Assembly (NCBI RefSeq): GCF_963082655.1
Contig: NC_081553.1
Location: 38,905,445-38,969,444 of the forward strand
Direction: 5' to 3'
Length of the DNA: 64,000 nucleotides
Source of the DNA: Stomoxys calcitrans
Lineage: Eukaryota; Arthropoda; Insecta; Diptera; Muscidae
Positions within the stretch are counted from its first letter, which is position 1; every line of letters begins with the position of its first letter. Shown piece by piece: positions 47,251 to 59,039 of this stretch. The notes below the pieces were generated by a model. The model did not search any database and had not been told where the DNA came from. It saw only the letters and a list, made by a program, of their open reading frames with translations. Position numbers and translations under genes: made by a program.

Positions 47251-48011
47251 GTCAATAAAGTAGATCAAAAGCACTTTTAGAGAAATTAAAAAAAAGAAAA
47301 TTCCAAAAGTACTTTTCAAACTTTAGTATAGTGCATTTCAAACTTTAATTTTTTTTTGGCATTGCTTCTTAAACTTAAATTTAAATCAAAAATACGTGGA
47401 AACAAATTAAAAAAAAAAATTATTTGCACTTTGTTTTTCTAAAAGTGTTTCTGAAACTGTAATGCAGTGCATTTCAAGCTAAAAAAAATTTATTTTTTTA
47501 ATGGGATTCTTAGACTTTGATTAACTTGTCAATCAAGTTTTAAGATCGAAAGCACGTTTAGATAAATTGAAAAAAAAAAAATAAAAAATGTCTAAAGGTA
47601 TAGATAAAGGTAAAGGATAAAAGGTAAAGGATATAGTGCATTTCAAACTTTAAATTTCTTGGTATTGCTTAATTGTAAATCAAAGGACTTGCAGACAAAT
47701 TTAATGTAATAATAAAAAAGATTATAATAAAAAAATTTTAAATAAGTTTTTAAAATTGAAATAAATCAATAAATATTTTTTTTTAATAGTGCTTCTTTAA
47801 TTTGGATTAAATTGTCAATCAAGTTTGTAAGTCAACATCACGTGCAAAGAAATTAAAAAAAAATATTTACACCTTGTTTCTTTCTCCAAAAGTGCTTCTC
47901 AAACTTTAATGCGGTGCATTTCATTATGAAAAAAATTTTTTGATAGTGCCTTGCAAACTTTTATTAAATTGTCAATCAAGGATCTACATCAAAAGAACTG
48001 GAAGATAAATA

Positions 48012-48115
48012 AAATGTTAGGTTAGGTTGAAAAGAGGGTGCAGATATTAATCCACTCATGCCACTATGGACATACACCTAAGCCAGTAATCGGCTTGTTG
48101 TGCGCTCAAAAAACT
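48012..48115. repeat. Inserted GC-richer block, possibly a retroelement end
   Basis: GGTTAGGTTGAAAAGAGGGT, CCACTCATGCCACTATGGAC and GTAATCGGCTTGTTGTGCGC form a block clearly less AT-rich than the array around it. I suspect the end of a dispersed retroelement or a SINE, but I cannot name the family. Confidence 0.4.
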
Positions 48116-48255
48116 ATATCAGATAAATAAAAAATTATATAATTTTTCTTACAATGCTTCTCAAACTTTAATGCAGTGAATTTCAAACTGTAAAAATTTT
48201 TTTGACAGTGCTTTTTAATCTTCGATTAAATTGTCGAACTAGTATATTTTAATAT

Positions 48256-48640
48256 TTCTCTTTACTTTAATTGGCTTTGACAGAATTTTTGTCCCATTCG
48301 CTGAACGTAGAATAGCTTTCCAAGCGCCTCGACCTTCTGCGCTTCTTCTCTAATCTCTGACACCAAGTTGCGAGGTGCCTCTCACCACTTGATCTTTTCA
48401 TCGGGCTCTTGGCCGTCCCGGTTTTTCATGTACCACCGTGATGGCTTCAAAAGACTTCTTCGCAGGTGCTTCTTCATTCATTCTGACAACATTACCTAGG
48501 CAACGTAACCGTTGTATTTTGATACGTTTAACCTCTTCCCAAACCATTCTTATCTGCATCCACTTTTGTGTGCTTCTCAAACTTTCGTCAACATACTTTG
48601 TTAGACTTATTGATTCAAATTACTCAAGTTCTTCCAGCAT
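48256..48640 (-). pseudogene. RTE-type non-LTR retrotransposon fragment, C-terminal end of ORF2 and 3' tail
   Basis: The minus strand encodes IKIQRLRCLGNVVRMNEEAP, then AKKSFEAI and GRPRAR. In other frames it continues with DQVVRGTSQLGVRD and, after a stop where a Trp is expected, RRSAEGRGAWKAILRSANG and a run ending KPIKVK. The pattern RLRWLGHVVRM...GRPR...D(Q)V...LGVR(N)W...R.AWK..LRSA is the C-terminal region of RTE-like endonuclease-reverse transcriptases. The 3' tail reads AATTAAAGTAAAG. The copy is 5'-truncated and frameshifted, so it is inactive. A second piece with the same 3' tail lies at 62531-62586. Confidence 0.75.
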
Positions 48641-49519
48641 CTTCTTTTAAGCAGGATGGTTTTGAAGAAACTCTTCCTCAATCTTGAAATATTTTTATGC
48701 AGTACTTTTCAAACTTTACTAAATCCGTTCGATCGTAGAAGCGGATTATGTCATCAAACTTTTTCTAGAACTAGTACAAAATTTTCGACATTTTCTTGAA
48801 AACATCAGTGTTTCTTAAATATTCCCCATTCACACATAAAGAAGTGACTTCAAAACTGTAAGCAATATTTTCACAGTATATATCAAATTTTAATATTTTT
48901 TTATATATGACATAATATTTTTATGTAGTACTTCTCCAACTTTACTAAATCCATTAGATCACAGAATAGGATTTAATAAACAGACTTTGTTGAAACATAT
49001 AAAGCGTTGTTCACTCTTCTTCCCCCTTTTAAAAGAAACATTATTTCTTAAATGTTCCTCATTTGCACATTAATAAGTTATTTCAAAATCGCAGGAATCA
49101 CTTTTATAGTGAATATCAAACTTTAGTAGCTATCTCCCCTTGACCGCAGAAACGGATCAAGTCATTAAATTTTTTCTAAAACAAGCAATGCTTTTCACAA
49201 TTTCCCAAAAAAAAATCTGTGCTTCTAAAATTTTCTCTATTCACACATTAAGAAGTGATTTCAAAACTACAATAAATATTTTTACAGTGATTATCAAACT
49301 TTAATAGTTTTTTCATTTTTATATGGCATTGCAACAATAGAAAATAGTTTTTTTTTTCTGTCTTGAGATTTAATTTTCCCTTTTCACACATAAAGAAGTG
49401 ATTTCATAAGTATATGAAAAAAATGTCCAGTGATTCTCAAACTTTTTTTTTTATAAAATTTTTGAAATTTTTTTTTTCCTTTTTTAATAATCTTCTTATT
49501 TTTCCTTCTTTCTTTGCAG

Positions 49520-51620
49520 GACATCACTTTTCCTAAAGTATGGCTAGTAACCCCCATAAACCTTTCATAGATATCTACAACCACCACAGCCACCACCAAC
49601 AACAAACACCTATTTTTACAAAATCCAAACAGCGAATTTAATTTTTTGAAAAAAATGAATAATCTTTTTTGTTTGATCATTTGTTAATTTATTAAAAAAA
49701 AACACACTGGGAAAAAACCAAGCAGCAAAAATAACCCTTAGCTTTTAGGAATGTTATCAAGGATTTTTTTAAGAGAATTTCTTTTTATATTTTTAGGAAA
49801 AAATACAAATATTTAAAAATTTCTTATAAATATATTTTGTAAAAAAAAAATCGTAGCAAAACGAAATATATATGATCTCCTTACTTAAGGGTTTATTGTG
49901 AAAAAAAACTGTCAACAAAAAATCCGCCGCAAAAAGAAAATGTTGCTATAAAAACCTATACAAAAATCCAAAACAACTGAGGGAGATAAAGAATTTTGTT
50001 AAGAAAGAAAATTTCACACACACACCACAAAAACCAACCTACTTAAAGAATTTGAGAACAGTAAAAAACAAATCACAGTTTAAAAACAAATTTAGTTATA
50101 TGCAAGCAAAAAGGAATAAAAACAAAGCATACAAAAAAAAAACAAAAAAAACTTAAATTAATATTTATCATATAAGTAAACTAAAGGAAGAAGTAAGAAA
50201 AAAAAACGGAAGAAGAAACAAAAAAAAAGAAAACAAAAATCAAGAAACACTTATGTATACATAATTTAATAAATTAATTATTAAAACAGAATAAAACATT
50301 TTTAGTGAAAATCTTAAAAAAACACATACACAAAGCTCCCCTTCCCTCCATTTTCCTACTCCTACTACTCTACCGGAAACCAAACAAAAATCTTTCTCTA
50401 TCATCCAATACTGAACAAGAATGTATACCATTTGTAAATGTATAAAGTTTTTAATAATTCATTATATATACAGATATATAAATATTAAAATAAAACATAA
50501 TAAAAATACTTATTAGTTTTTATGTTTAATAAAAGAAAAGAACAAAATCATCTTAAAATTAAAAAAAAACAGAGAAAGGAAAAAATCAATTCATAAAAAC
50601 TCCCTTTGAAAATTTAAAGGATATTTAAGAAAATTTTAAAAAATTAATTATTAAAATTCCTAAAAAAATTATTTTAATTATTTTTATGGTATTTTTTTAA
50701 ATATCCTTTAAATTTGTTTTAATAAAAAACTTTGTATTTTCACAAGGTTTTTTTTTGTTTTAATTTTAAACCAGGAATTGTTTTTTCTTTGTTTTGCAAA
50801 CCTCTCTTTTTTTGAAATCTTTTGTAAATTATTATTATTTTTTTTTTGTTTAGACAACCTACCCTTACAAAAACCTACAGTTATAAATTATAAAAGAAAA
50901 CAAAACATATACATACATTTAAATATATATATAGAAATGCTTTATAATTTTATTCATTCAGCTTAGTTTTAATATTTTAAGATCAAATTCTCTATAAAAT
51001 TAATTTAAAGTATAAAAAAAAATCAAATTGTTTTTGTTTTTATGTTTTTACCCTCTGTTCTTTTCTGTTTCAAAAAATATAAAGCAAAACACAACTAAAA
51101 TTGATTGTAAATTTTTATGGAGTATTATATACATATATTGCTTTTGGAATTTCCCCCCTTCTCAATTTAATTTTCTTTAGTTTTATCCCTTGCTCTTTAA
51201 TTGTTTTGAATTTTATTTTAATTTAATGCATCAAAAGAAATAAAAAACATATATTTTTAATTATTTTAATTATTATCTCTTTTTAATTAATATTATTATT
51301 ATTAAAAAAAAAATAATGATTATAATTGAGAGTACTTTTAGTAGAACATGTTTCACGTGAGGAGTGTATGAATAACGAAAGTTGAAATAACTTGCGCGCA
51401 GCTGCATATAATTTTAATTTTACTATTTAATTTAAAAAATTACAACTTGTATTTTATTTTAAAAATATTATTTTTAATTATTATTATTATTATTAATTAT
51501 ATGAATGGATTATTTTTTGAATGATTGAAAAAATGAGAGAAAAATATTGATTTATAAAAAAAAACTATAAAAACAATAATTATTTGCAAAAAATACAAAA
51601 AAAAATTAATTTGGTGTTTT
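49520..51620 (+). other. hth: Candidate alternative hth terminal exon and 3' UTR
   Basis: A strong acceptor (TTTTCCTTCTTTCTTTGCAG, AG at 49518-49519) precedes GACATCACTTTTCCTAA. Spliced from the 45951 donor (one base into a codon) this gives NRA-GHHFS then stop at 49534-49536, replacing the 53-residue MHPY-rich tail by five residues. The following 2 kb is A-rich, CAA-rich and AT-rich like a fly 3' UTR, with many AATAAA motifs. The acceptor could instead serve an exon of 3' UTR only. No expression evidence is available here. Confidence 0.45.
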
Positions 51621-52069
51621 TATTTCATTTGCTTCACTCTATTTTGGTTAAGGGTTTCGAAACTTTTCTTTTGGTTTTTTTTTTTAAATTTTTTTTAAAA
51701 AAATTTTGGTTGTAAATTTCTTTATGTCCTTTGGCTTCGTTGAAAACCATATACATTTTCTATTCTTTACAAATTGGTTTCTCTTCATCTCAAGTTATGG
51801 CGTTTTATGATTTTAAAAACAAATTTTTTATGATTGATCATTGATTCTGAGAGCTTTCGATTTGCATTTAACTTTAATTGAAGCTCTTTGGAAAGTTCCG
51901 TATGCAAGCAGTTTGTAAAAGTTGCAGTATATCCAGTGGAACAATATGCCGTTGGTCTATTTGAGTATAATGTGAGATTTCACTAGGAATTCAGTGAAAT
52001 TAATTTAAGTATGAAATCGTCGAAATCGTTTAAAGGTTTTTGGCTTATCAAGTATCAAATAACAGTGTA
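51621..52069. other. AT-rich spacer, nothing recognised
   Basis: No gene or repeat identified between the candidate 3' UTR and the next DINE remnant. Confidence 0.5.
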
Positions 52070-52265
52070 AAAAAAAATTTGGATCATACTTACCACAGCT
52101 ATTGGATGTCAAAAACCAACACTGCGTGCAAAATTTCAGTAAAATCGGACAACAACTTCGTTTTCCAGGGACTTGACTCAAGGAGTAAAATCAGTTTATA
52201 TGGGAGCTATATCAAGTTATAAACCGATTTGAACCACACCTACGCCGATAAAAATAATTTTTCAA
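52070..52265 (-). mobile_element. Old DINE remnant
   Basis: GCGTGCAAAATTTCAGTAAA and GTTTATATGGGAGCTATATC, then AAACCGATTTGAACC, match one DINE internal unit on the minus strand. The family A element starting at 52266 follows directly. Confidence 0.6.
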
Positions 52266-53382
52266 CAAGTAAGAGCGTGATAAGTTCGGCCGGGCCGAAT
52301 CTTATATACCCTCCACCATGGATCGCATTTGTCGAGCTCATGCCACGGTATCTCTTGTTAGGCAAACAAAGGATAAAAGAAAAGAATTGCTATGTTATTG
52401 GAGCAATATCAAGTTATGGTTCATTTCGGACCATAATTGAGCTGAATATTGGAGGCCGTAGTATAAGTCATTGTGAAAAATGTCAACCAAATCTAGTAAG
52501 AATTGCTCACTTTAGGGGCTGAAGAACTAAAATAGGGAGTTCGGTTTATAGGGGAGCTGTAATAGGTTATCTATCGATTCGACGCGTATGTTAAAAGTCA
52601 TGAAAGAAGCCGTTGTACAAAATTTCAGCCAAATCGGATAATACTTGCGTCCTTTTGAGGCTCAAGAAATCAAGATCACATATCGGATAATATGGCAGCT
52701 ATATCAGTTGTTGAACAAAACACCTCAAGCAAAATTTCAGCCAAATCGGAAAATAATTGCGTCCTCTAGTGGCTCAAGAAGTCAAGACCCCAGATGGGAT
52801 TATATGGCAGCTGTATCAGGTTATGCACCGATGTCAACCACACTCAGCACAGTTGTTAGAAGTCATAATAAAACACCTCAAGCAAAATTTCAGCCAAATC
52901 GGATAATAATTGCGCCCTCTAGTGGCTCGAGAAGTCAAGACCCCAGATCGGTTTATGTGGCAGCTATATCAGGTTATGGACCGATGTCAACCATATTCAG
53001 CACAGTAGTTGGAAGTCATAATAAAACACCTCATGCTAAATTTCAGCCAAATCCGATAAGAATTGTGCCCTCTAGCGGCTCAAGAAGTCAAGATCCCAAA
53101 TCGGTTTATATGGCAGCTATATTAAAACGTGGACCGATATGGCCCATTTACAATCCTAACGGACCTACACTAATAAGAAGTATTTGTGCAAAATTTCAAG
53201 TGGCTAGCTTTACCCCCTTCAAAAGTTAGCGTGCTTTCGACAGACCGATGGACGGACGGACGGACGGACGAACAGACGGTCGGACATGGCTAAATCGACT
53301 TAAAATGTCATGACGATCAATAATATATATTGTCTTTATGAGGAAATTTGTATACCCCATTCCTATGGTGGAGGGTATAAAA
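52266..53382 (-). mobile_element. DINE-1/Helentron-like element, family A, both ends present
   Basis: The left end is CAAGTAAGAGCGTGATAAG and the hairpin GTTCGGCCGGGCCGAA, then TATACCCTCCACCATGGATC. Internal units carry GCGCCCTCTAGTGGCTC and CAGATCGGTTTATATGGCAG at about 150-bp intervals. On the right are GACGGACGGACGGACGAAC, ATGGCTAAATCGACTTAAAA and CCTATGGTGGAGGGTATAAA. The inverse pair TACCCTCCACCAT/ATGGTGGAGGGTA marks the two ends. The right end overlaps the target duplication of the LOA-type insertion. Confidence 0.88.
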
Positions 53383-53389
53383 ACAACAA

Positions 53390-54739
53390 CTTTGGTCGAA
53401 AATATAGCTACGAAAATTGTTAATTTTCCTGCAACAGTTTTTTTGAATCTCATCAAACCACAGTACAAATTTGTTGTTGAAAGGCACTCTTTGCAAGCCA
53501 ACATATACGTTAGGTTAGATGTAAGTAGCAGTTTGCCAGCAGACTCACTTAGATGTTTTCGTCCAGGAACAGAAGAAGGAAGATGCCTACCGTTAAACCA
53601 TCCAGATCGCTTTAAAAATCCCAATAACTTGTGAATGTTTCCATCCGCTAAATCAGACAGATTCTCAAAGAAGTGAGAACCTAAAGTGGAACTCCTTCCG
53701 GCTGCCAGTGCGGAACACATAAACAGAAGGTGTTCTATAGTCTCTTCTTCTTCGATGTCCTCACAGTTTCTGCAAAAGCATGTTTTCCGATTAGACAGTG
53801 ACCTGTCATGACGGACACAATGACTGAGAGGTCTGTTCCAGCCAATGACAGCAAAGCAGTAGACCTCTTCAAGTCTAGATTAGGCTACATAGTTGTGGAA
53901 TGCTCACAGCCCCCTCTTTGTGAGTATCTATCATTCGTTGTCGTTCGGGACTGGTTGTAAAAACTTAGCTTACATGTCGCTAGAGGCATACCCATAGATT
54001 CCAGTATCCCTGGAATGTGTGGGGTAGTTCCTAGTCTCGCAAGCTCATCCGCTTTACAGCTCCCTGAGATATCTCAGTGACCCGGCACCCAGAACAGGTG
54101 AATTTTGAACTGTTCAGCCATCTCGATAAGAGATATGCGATAGTGGAGGTCAGTTTTTGTATTCGAAGGTACGTTCTTCAGGGATTTAATGGCTGCCTGG
54201 CAGTCTGAGAAGATATTTATGCCAACCGTCGTAATGACATTATATCTTAGCCATTCCAACTCTTCCGTAATTGCAAGGATCTCTGCTTGATATACACTGC
54301 TGTGGTCGGGTAACCTTTTCGGTATGACCAGTTCTATATCTTTAGAGTACATCCTAAAGCCCACCTGGTCGTTTAGTTTGGAACCATACGTATAGAAGTC
54401 AATGTAACTTCTGTTACCAGGGACATCGTAGTTCCAATTGGTTCTATGAGGAATAGTGATACAGTAATTTTTATCGAAAAGCGGCTCAGGTAGGGTGTAA
54501 TCCACACTGCCTGGAACATCGGATATTTTATCAGTGTCCTTAGCCGTCACATGGCTAATGAGGAAGCTCCCTTAACCTCACGGTAGTGGTCGCTGCAATT
54601 TGTGTAGCTAGGATTTGTAGGATTCGGTTAAGTATTGAGTAGTAGGTGGACTTTTGAAGCGCCGTCCACCAGACCATTGCACCATATAGCATTAGTGGCC
54701 TTTCTTGCCCTTTCCAAAATATTGGATTTGAAGCCAACA
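53390..54739 (-). pseudogene. Dead LOA/R1-like non-LTR retrotransposon, 3' fragment with RNase H and zinc finger
   Basis: On the minus strand it reads, in order: post-RT segment (LMLYGAMVWW, 54740-54555); RNase H domain (IDFYTYGSKLND, AEILAITEELEW, FSDCQAAIKSL, LFWVPGH; 54550-54074); a CCHC-type finger (CFCRNCEDIEEEETIEHLLF then MC, about 53790-53715); and a C-terminal GSHFFENL..DL motif. Inactivating changes are a Tyr where RNase H needs its first catalytic Asp (YTDGS became YTYGS), a TGA directly after VPGH (probably from CGA), and a frameshift near 54553. The element is 5'-truncated and flanked by the 14-bp duplication TATAAAAACAACAA (53376-53389 and 54740-54753). RNase H plus C-terminal finger suggests the LOA, I or R1 group; LOA is my best guess. 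Confidence 0.85.
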
Positions 54740-54753
54740 TATAAAAACAACAA

Positions 54754-54967
54754 AAACCATCTAACCAGTCACTACCAGGGATGGAAAGGTCAGTACTTAA
54801 GTACTTTTTTCAATACTTTTTTCCACTCGAGGAGTACCGTAGTAAACCCGCGACTGATTTGGTACCTTTTCAAGCACTTTGAATTTTTCTAACAATTCGG
54901 ATGTTTTCGAGCCTTGTTTAGCACTTTATGCAATATGCCACGATAAAACGTATTTCTTCCAAGCGAA
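54754..54967. other. Spacer with a possible hAT-like terminal motif
   Basis: CAGGGATGGAAAGGTCAGTA (from about 54776) resembles the CAGGG(A/G)TG start of some hAT transposons, and is followed by AAGTACTTTTTTC. No partner terminus or transposase was found, so this is weak. Confidence 0.3.
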
Positions 54968-55537
54968 GGTTAACGCGTAGCTGTCATATAGACCGGTGGG
55001 GCGAATTACCAATCCGGCCCTTTATAGCCTTGTTTTTGTCTGATTAAGCTGAAATTTAAAGCAATGAGCTCTACTATGGGTCGTCATATCCGACTCGGCT
55101 AATACACCATACACGAGTCGGAGTTGTGTTAGGCCTTTCGTCATGACTTTTCAATTTGGCCCAGATCGGATCAGATTTGGATATAGCTGCCATATAGATC
55201 GATCTTTCGATTTTACGTCTTAGCGCCATAAAAGGCTCACTTACTATCCGATTTCGCTGAAATTTGACACAGTGACTTGACACAGTGGTTGAGATCGGTC
55301 TATATTTGGATATGGCTTCCAAAACGACCAATATTGTGTTCTACAAAATTGAATAATGACTTGTACTTATTAGACCTCTCAATATCCGTGTCAAATTTGG
55401 TGCAAACCGGACCATATCTCGATAAAGTTGCTATGGGGGATAAATTATGCATTTTTCACCGGATTATGACGAAAGGTGGTTTACATATATATCCGAGGTG
55501 GTGGGCATCCAAAATTCGGTCCGGCCTTTTTACTTGT
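54968..55537 (+). mobile_element. DINE-like element, family B, 3' half
   Basis: Family B units (CCATATAGATCGATC, GCCATAAAAGGCTCACTTAC) lead to ATATATCCGAGGTGGTGGGC, a damaged hairpin (AATTCGGTCCGGCC with part of the right arm lost) and TTTTTACTTG. The 5' half is missing. Confidence 0.75.
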
Positions 55538-55589
55538 TTTGTTGTAAAAACATGCCGGCTTAGGTGTGGTGCGAAGCGAAGCGAAATCG

Positions 55590-56500
55590 CGATCTAGCAA
55601 GCCAGTCAATTCTATTACAGCAACACATTTTCTGCCTAAGTTTAAAAATACGGTTTTTTATTTTTCTATTTGTATTAGAAACACTGAACCCTACAGTCTG
55701 CAGCTAGACAATATCCGATTTGCATGAATTTTTTTCAAAAATAATTGAAAAATTAATTAAACTAAAATTGAAAAAATTACTACATCAAAATAAGTGCCCT
55801 AAATTACGAATATATATGAAATGAAAAATTTGGTGGGTGAGAAGATTTGATGAAATATTTTCTAAAGAAAACATTTAGCTTCAATTTCTCGTAAGAAAAC
55901 AATTTAAATGAAATTTTCAGATTTTTTTTTTGTGAAATTTTTTCAGAGCCCCGCCTTGATTCGAGCCTTGCAATTCGGAACATTAGCAAGAGCCGCTGCC
56001 GTTGTCTTGCGTAAGAAACCATCAATACAACTTCCAACAGATGCATTGAATCATGTGCACCATTAAAGTAGTGTAATTGTCGCAGAAAAAAGAGTCTGCC
56101 TTTTCTCGAAAAGACAGGGTTGTCGAGTGTGGTTAATGTGGTAATTGTATCATAGAGGCGTTTTCGCAATAAATACGATTCAAATACAACATACCAACGC
56201 CCGGCCCTTGAAGCCATCACACCTAATATGGTTGAAAAGTCTTCCAACCAAAGACGAAACTCGTCCCATAGTGGTTTGTGTGTGTTGCTACCTCTAGCTT
56301 TCCTTTTCCATTTGCAAAGAAAATCTCCGATCATTGAGCTCGTCTCGAAAGAGAAACAAAAAAAGTGTGAAATTTAGTGATATTCGCCCTGCCAGGCTTT
56401 TTCTGAAAACTGTGAAATTTAAAATCTTGCAATCTTGCAAATAGAATAACAAAAAGTTAGGCAGAAAAATTGATTTAATTTTTCCTTTTGTCTAAGAAAT
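55590..56500 (-). other. Possible inverted-repeat element with an unrecognised open frame (56334-55804)
   Basis: TTTTCTGCCTAA and TTCTATTTG (about 55628-55674) recur as CAAATAGAA and TTAGGCAGAAAA (about 56438-56470) in inverse order. This suggests terminal inverted repeats around a less AT-rich core. The core carries a 176-codon minus-strand frame (beginning MIGDFLCKWKRKARGSNTHK) that I do not recognise. Its last third is low-complexity Lys/Phe/Ser. It could be a transposon remnant or a chance frame. The first 120 residues are compositionally protein-like, but no motif is clear. Confidence 0.35.
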
Positions 56501-57673
56501 TGCTTACAAACAAAACTTAAAAAAATTGTCAAGACAACACTACGATGCAATCTTTCCTAAAAAAATCGAAAAAAATGTTAAGCCTTAATTCGATTAAATT
56601 TTTCTAGAGAACTAATTTTTAAAAAAATTTTTTCTAAAGAATAAATTCGACAAATTTTTCTTTAAAGACAAAATATTAATAGAATTGTTACTGAAGACAA
56701 ATTTTCGTAATACAAACATATTTTTTTTTTGAAGACATTTCCTCAGACCATGACTAAAGGAAATATTTTCAATGAAATTTTCTCTAAAGGCAAATTAAAA
56801 AAAATTGGATGAACTGTTTTAATTGAAAGTCCTCAGAATTTGAAGTTTATTACTTTTTCTTCCATATTTTCTTCTATTATTGTTATCTTTTTTGTCACTA
56901 CTCCATAAATAATTATTTTTTTTTTTTTAATATTTTTGTTCCCCATTGATCTTGCACATAGCTTTAAAAGCTGCTTCGAACTGAATTTATATTATTGCAA
57001 GACGAAATCAGAGTCCTTAGAGGCTAACTAAAACAATGTTCAATCAAAGGACAATGATTTTCGACTTGCAAAACAAACAAACGATATACGTAAAGGCAAT
57101 GCTAAAATCCTTTTTTGTGAAAAGAAAAAACTAAACGCAAAACAAAAACCGCATAAATTTATTAAAATGTACCTTAAAAGCTTTTTCCACAATTTCCCCA
57201 CATCCCACAAAAACACTTTCGTAAGATTTTCTGAAAAAAAAAAAACAACACACACACAATCACTGAAATTTAGAAAAGAAAAATTTATAATAAAAAAAAA
57301 ATTATAAATTATAAATTACTAATAAACCAAATGTATACGACTTTCTATAATGAAAATAAAAAAATCTAAAAAAACCAATTTTTAAATGTAAATTAAGCTT
57401 AAAATAAACTCTAAATCATACATATTTGAATTTTTTAAATGTACAGTGCGCCTTATAAAAAAACACATAAAGAAAAAAATGTATACGAATTAATTTGAAA
57501 TTGACTTGAAAACAAATTTCGGTTTGAAAGCGAAACATTTTCAAAGAAAAAAAAAAAAAAACAATTGGAACCAATCTTTTTTGGATGCAACTTAAATGGA
57601 AACTGACAAAAACAAATGAGAAGAAAATCAAGTAATATAAGGTTTTAGATCAGAATGTGATTGAGATTTTTTT

Positions 57674-57712
<39 letters not shown>

Positions 57713-58960
57713 AAAGTCCAAAAGGTATTGCTTTCTTGTATTTCAGAAAAGCATTTCAGTTGGTTAGCAAAGAACAAAAATTTATTTAATTTTTTTGTTT
57801 TATTTATTTTAAAAAAATGTTTAAATTTATATGTGATGAAAAAAATTAAAAAGAAATTAACACAAAATGTATACGCAAAAATATAATTTAAAAAATAAAA
57901 TAATAAATTAATATTTTGTATATATTTAAAAGAAAAAACAAATTCGTACACATCTTTATGCAATATACTATAATAATAATAGTAACGAAAAAAAATTTTT
58001 TTTTGTTTTTAGCATGAAAATTAGATTCCTGAAAATCTCTTTTTTTTTTGGTTTCCCATTAGCTTAAGACCATAAAACCAAAAAAAAAAAAACAAATAAA
58101 TGTGTAAAAATTTTTGCAGTTTCTCATTAATAACTTTAAGCCATGCAATGATTCGGGAGTATAGCAATGTTCTTCATTGAACTGATTACAAAAACAGTCC
58201 AATGAATTACCCAAAACAAAGAAGCGAAACACAAGCGCATGATTCGAAATTTAATTATTAATTATAATAAAAGAACAAATATATATGAGAAGAAAAACAT
58301 CAACAGCCCTCTAAATGTTAAGACCATTCATTATTATTATGAAACAATGAAAATTGCAAAAACAAAAAAACCCAAGGAACAAAAAAAAAAAAAAAAAACA
58401 ATTCACAGAAAAATACAACTAAAACAAGAAAACAAACAGATATACGGAAATATTTTTAAATTAATTATATGTGAGTGTAAATTTATGCATTATTTTATAG
58501 TATATATACATTATATATATTATTACAACTATTATTGTATTCTTATAGCAAACAAAAACAAAAAAACCAAAATCGATAAAAAAAAACAAAATTAAAATAT
58601 ATATAAAAACAATTGAAAACTTATCATAATTTCCTTACCAAAAAATAAGTCATTATGTGCTTAATGTGTAAATTATTGCTAAAAAAACAGAAATAATCTT
58701 AAATAATATTAATTAATATAATATATAAATATATACAAAAAAAAAAAAACAAACATAAAACAATCCGAACTTTCAAAACAAATTGTAATAATATTTAAAG
58801 AAAAAAAAAAAAACAAAACACGAATGAAATGAGATGCAGAATATTAAGTAAATTAAAATACCACTTAAAAATTTAATGAAGAAATGAAGAAAACTGAAGA
58901 ATAAAAATAATAATAAAAGAAAATATTATTAAAAATATCAAAAAAAATGTGGTTGCTTAT
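56501..58960 (+). other. Very AT-rich stretch ending in poly(A)-signal cluster; possible distal UTR
   Basis: No gene recognised. From about 57250 the sequence is extremely AT-rich with long A or T runs (for example poly-T at about 57678-57710). It ends with AATAAAAATAATAATAAAAG at about 58900 and a GT-rich TGTGGTTGCTTA at about 58949, which together look like a polyadenylation site. Whether any hth transcript reaches here is unknown. Confidence 0.35.
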
Positions 58961-59039
58961 TTCATCAATTGGGAAAGGATTGTTGGGCTGGGCTACTAAT
59001 GTTAGGTTACTACTTTAGCTGAAAAATTTGAATTAAAGT

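Larger units (their letters stand above)
47220..49440. repeat. Degenerate tandem array marked by AAGTGCTTCTCAAACTTTA
   Basis: More than ten versions of AGTGCTTCTCAAACTTTAAT occur, often with GCAGTGCATTTCAAAC and TTGATTAAATTGTCAATCAA, at irregular spacings of about 80-300 bp. The core is the reverse complement of the AGTTTGAAAAGCACTT core of the 24.9-26.6 kb array, so the two arrays are probably inverted relatives. Two apparent retroelement pieces interrupt it (48012-48115 and 48256-48640). Confidence 0.7.

Noticed and set aside
52645..53229. 194-codon frame with repeated SSGSRSQDPRS segments (and similar frames near 4111, 8074, 29560, 34103, 62780)
   Set aside because: The repeated peptide is the translation of the roughly 150-bp DINE internal unit, seen in different frames and strands in other copies. 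The units are non-coding.
53226..54740. LOA-like open frames taken as an active gene
   Set aside because: A stop after VPGH, a frameshift, loss of the RNase H catalytic Asp and 5' truncation show it is a dead copy.
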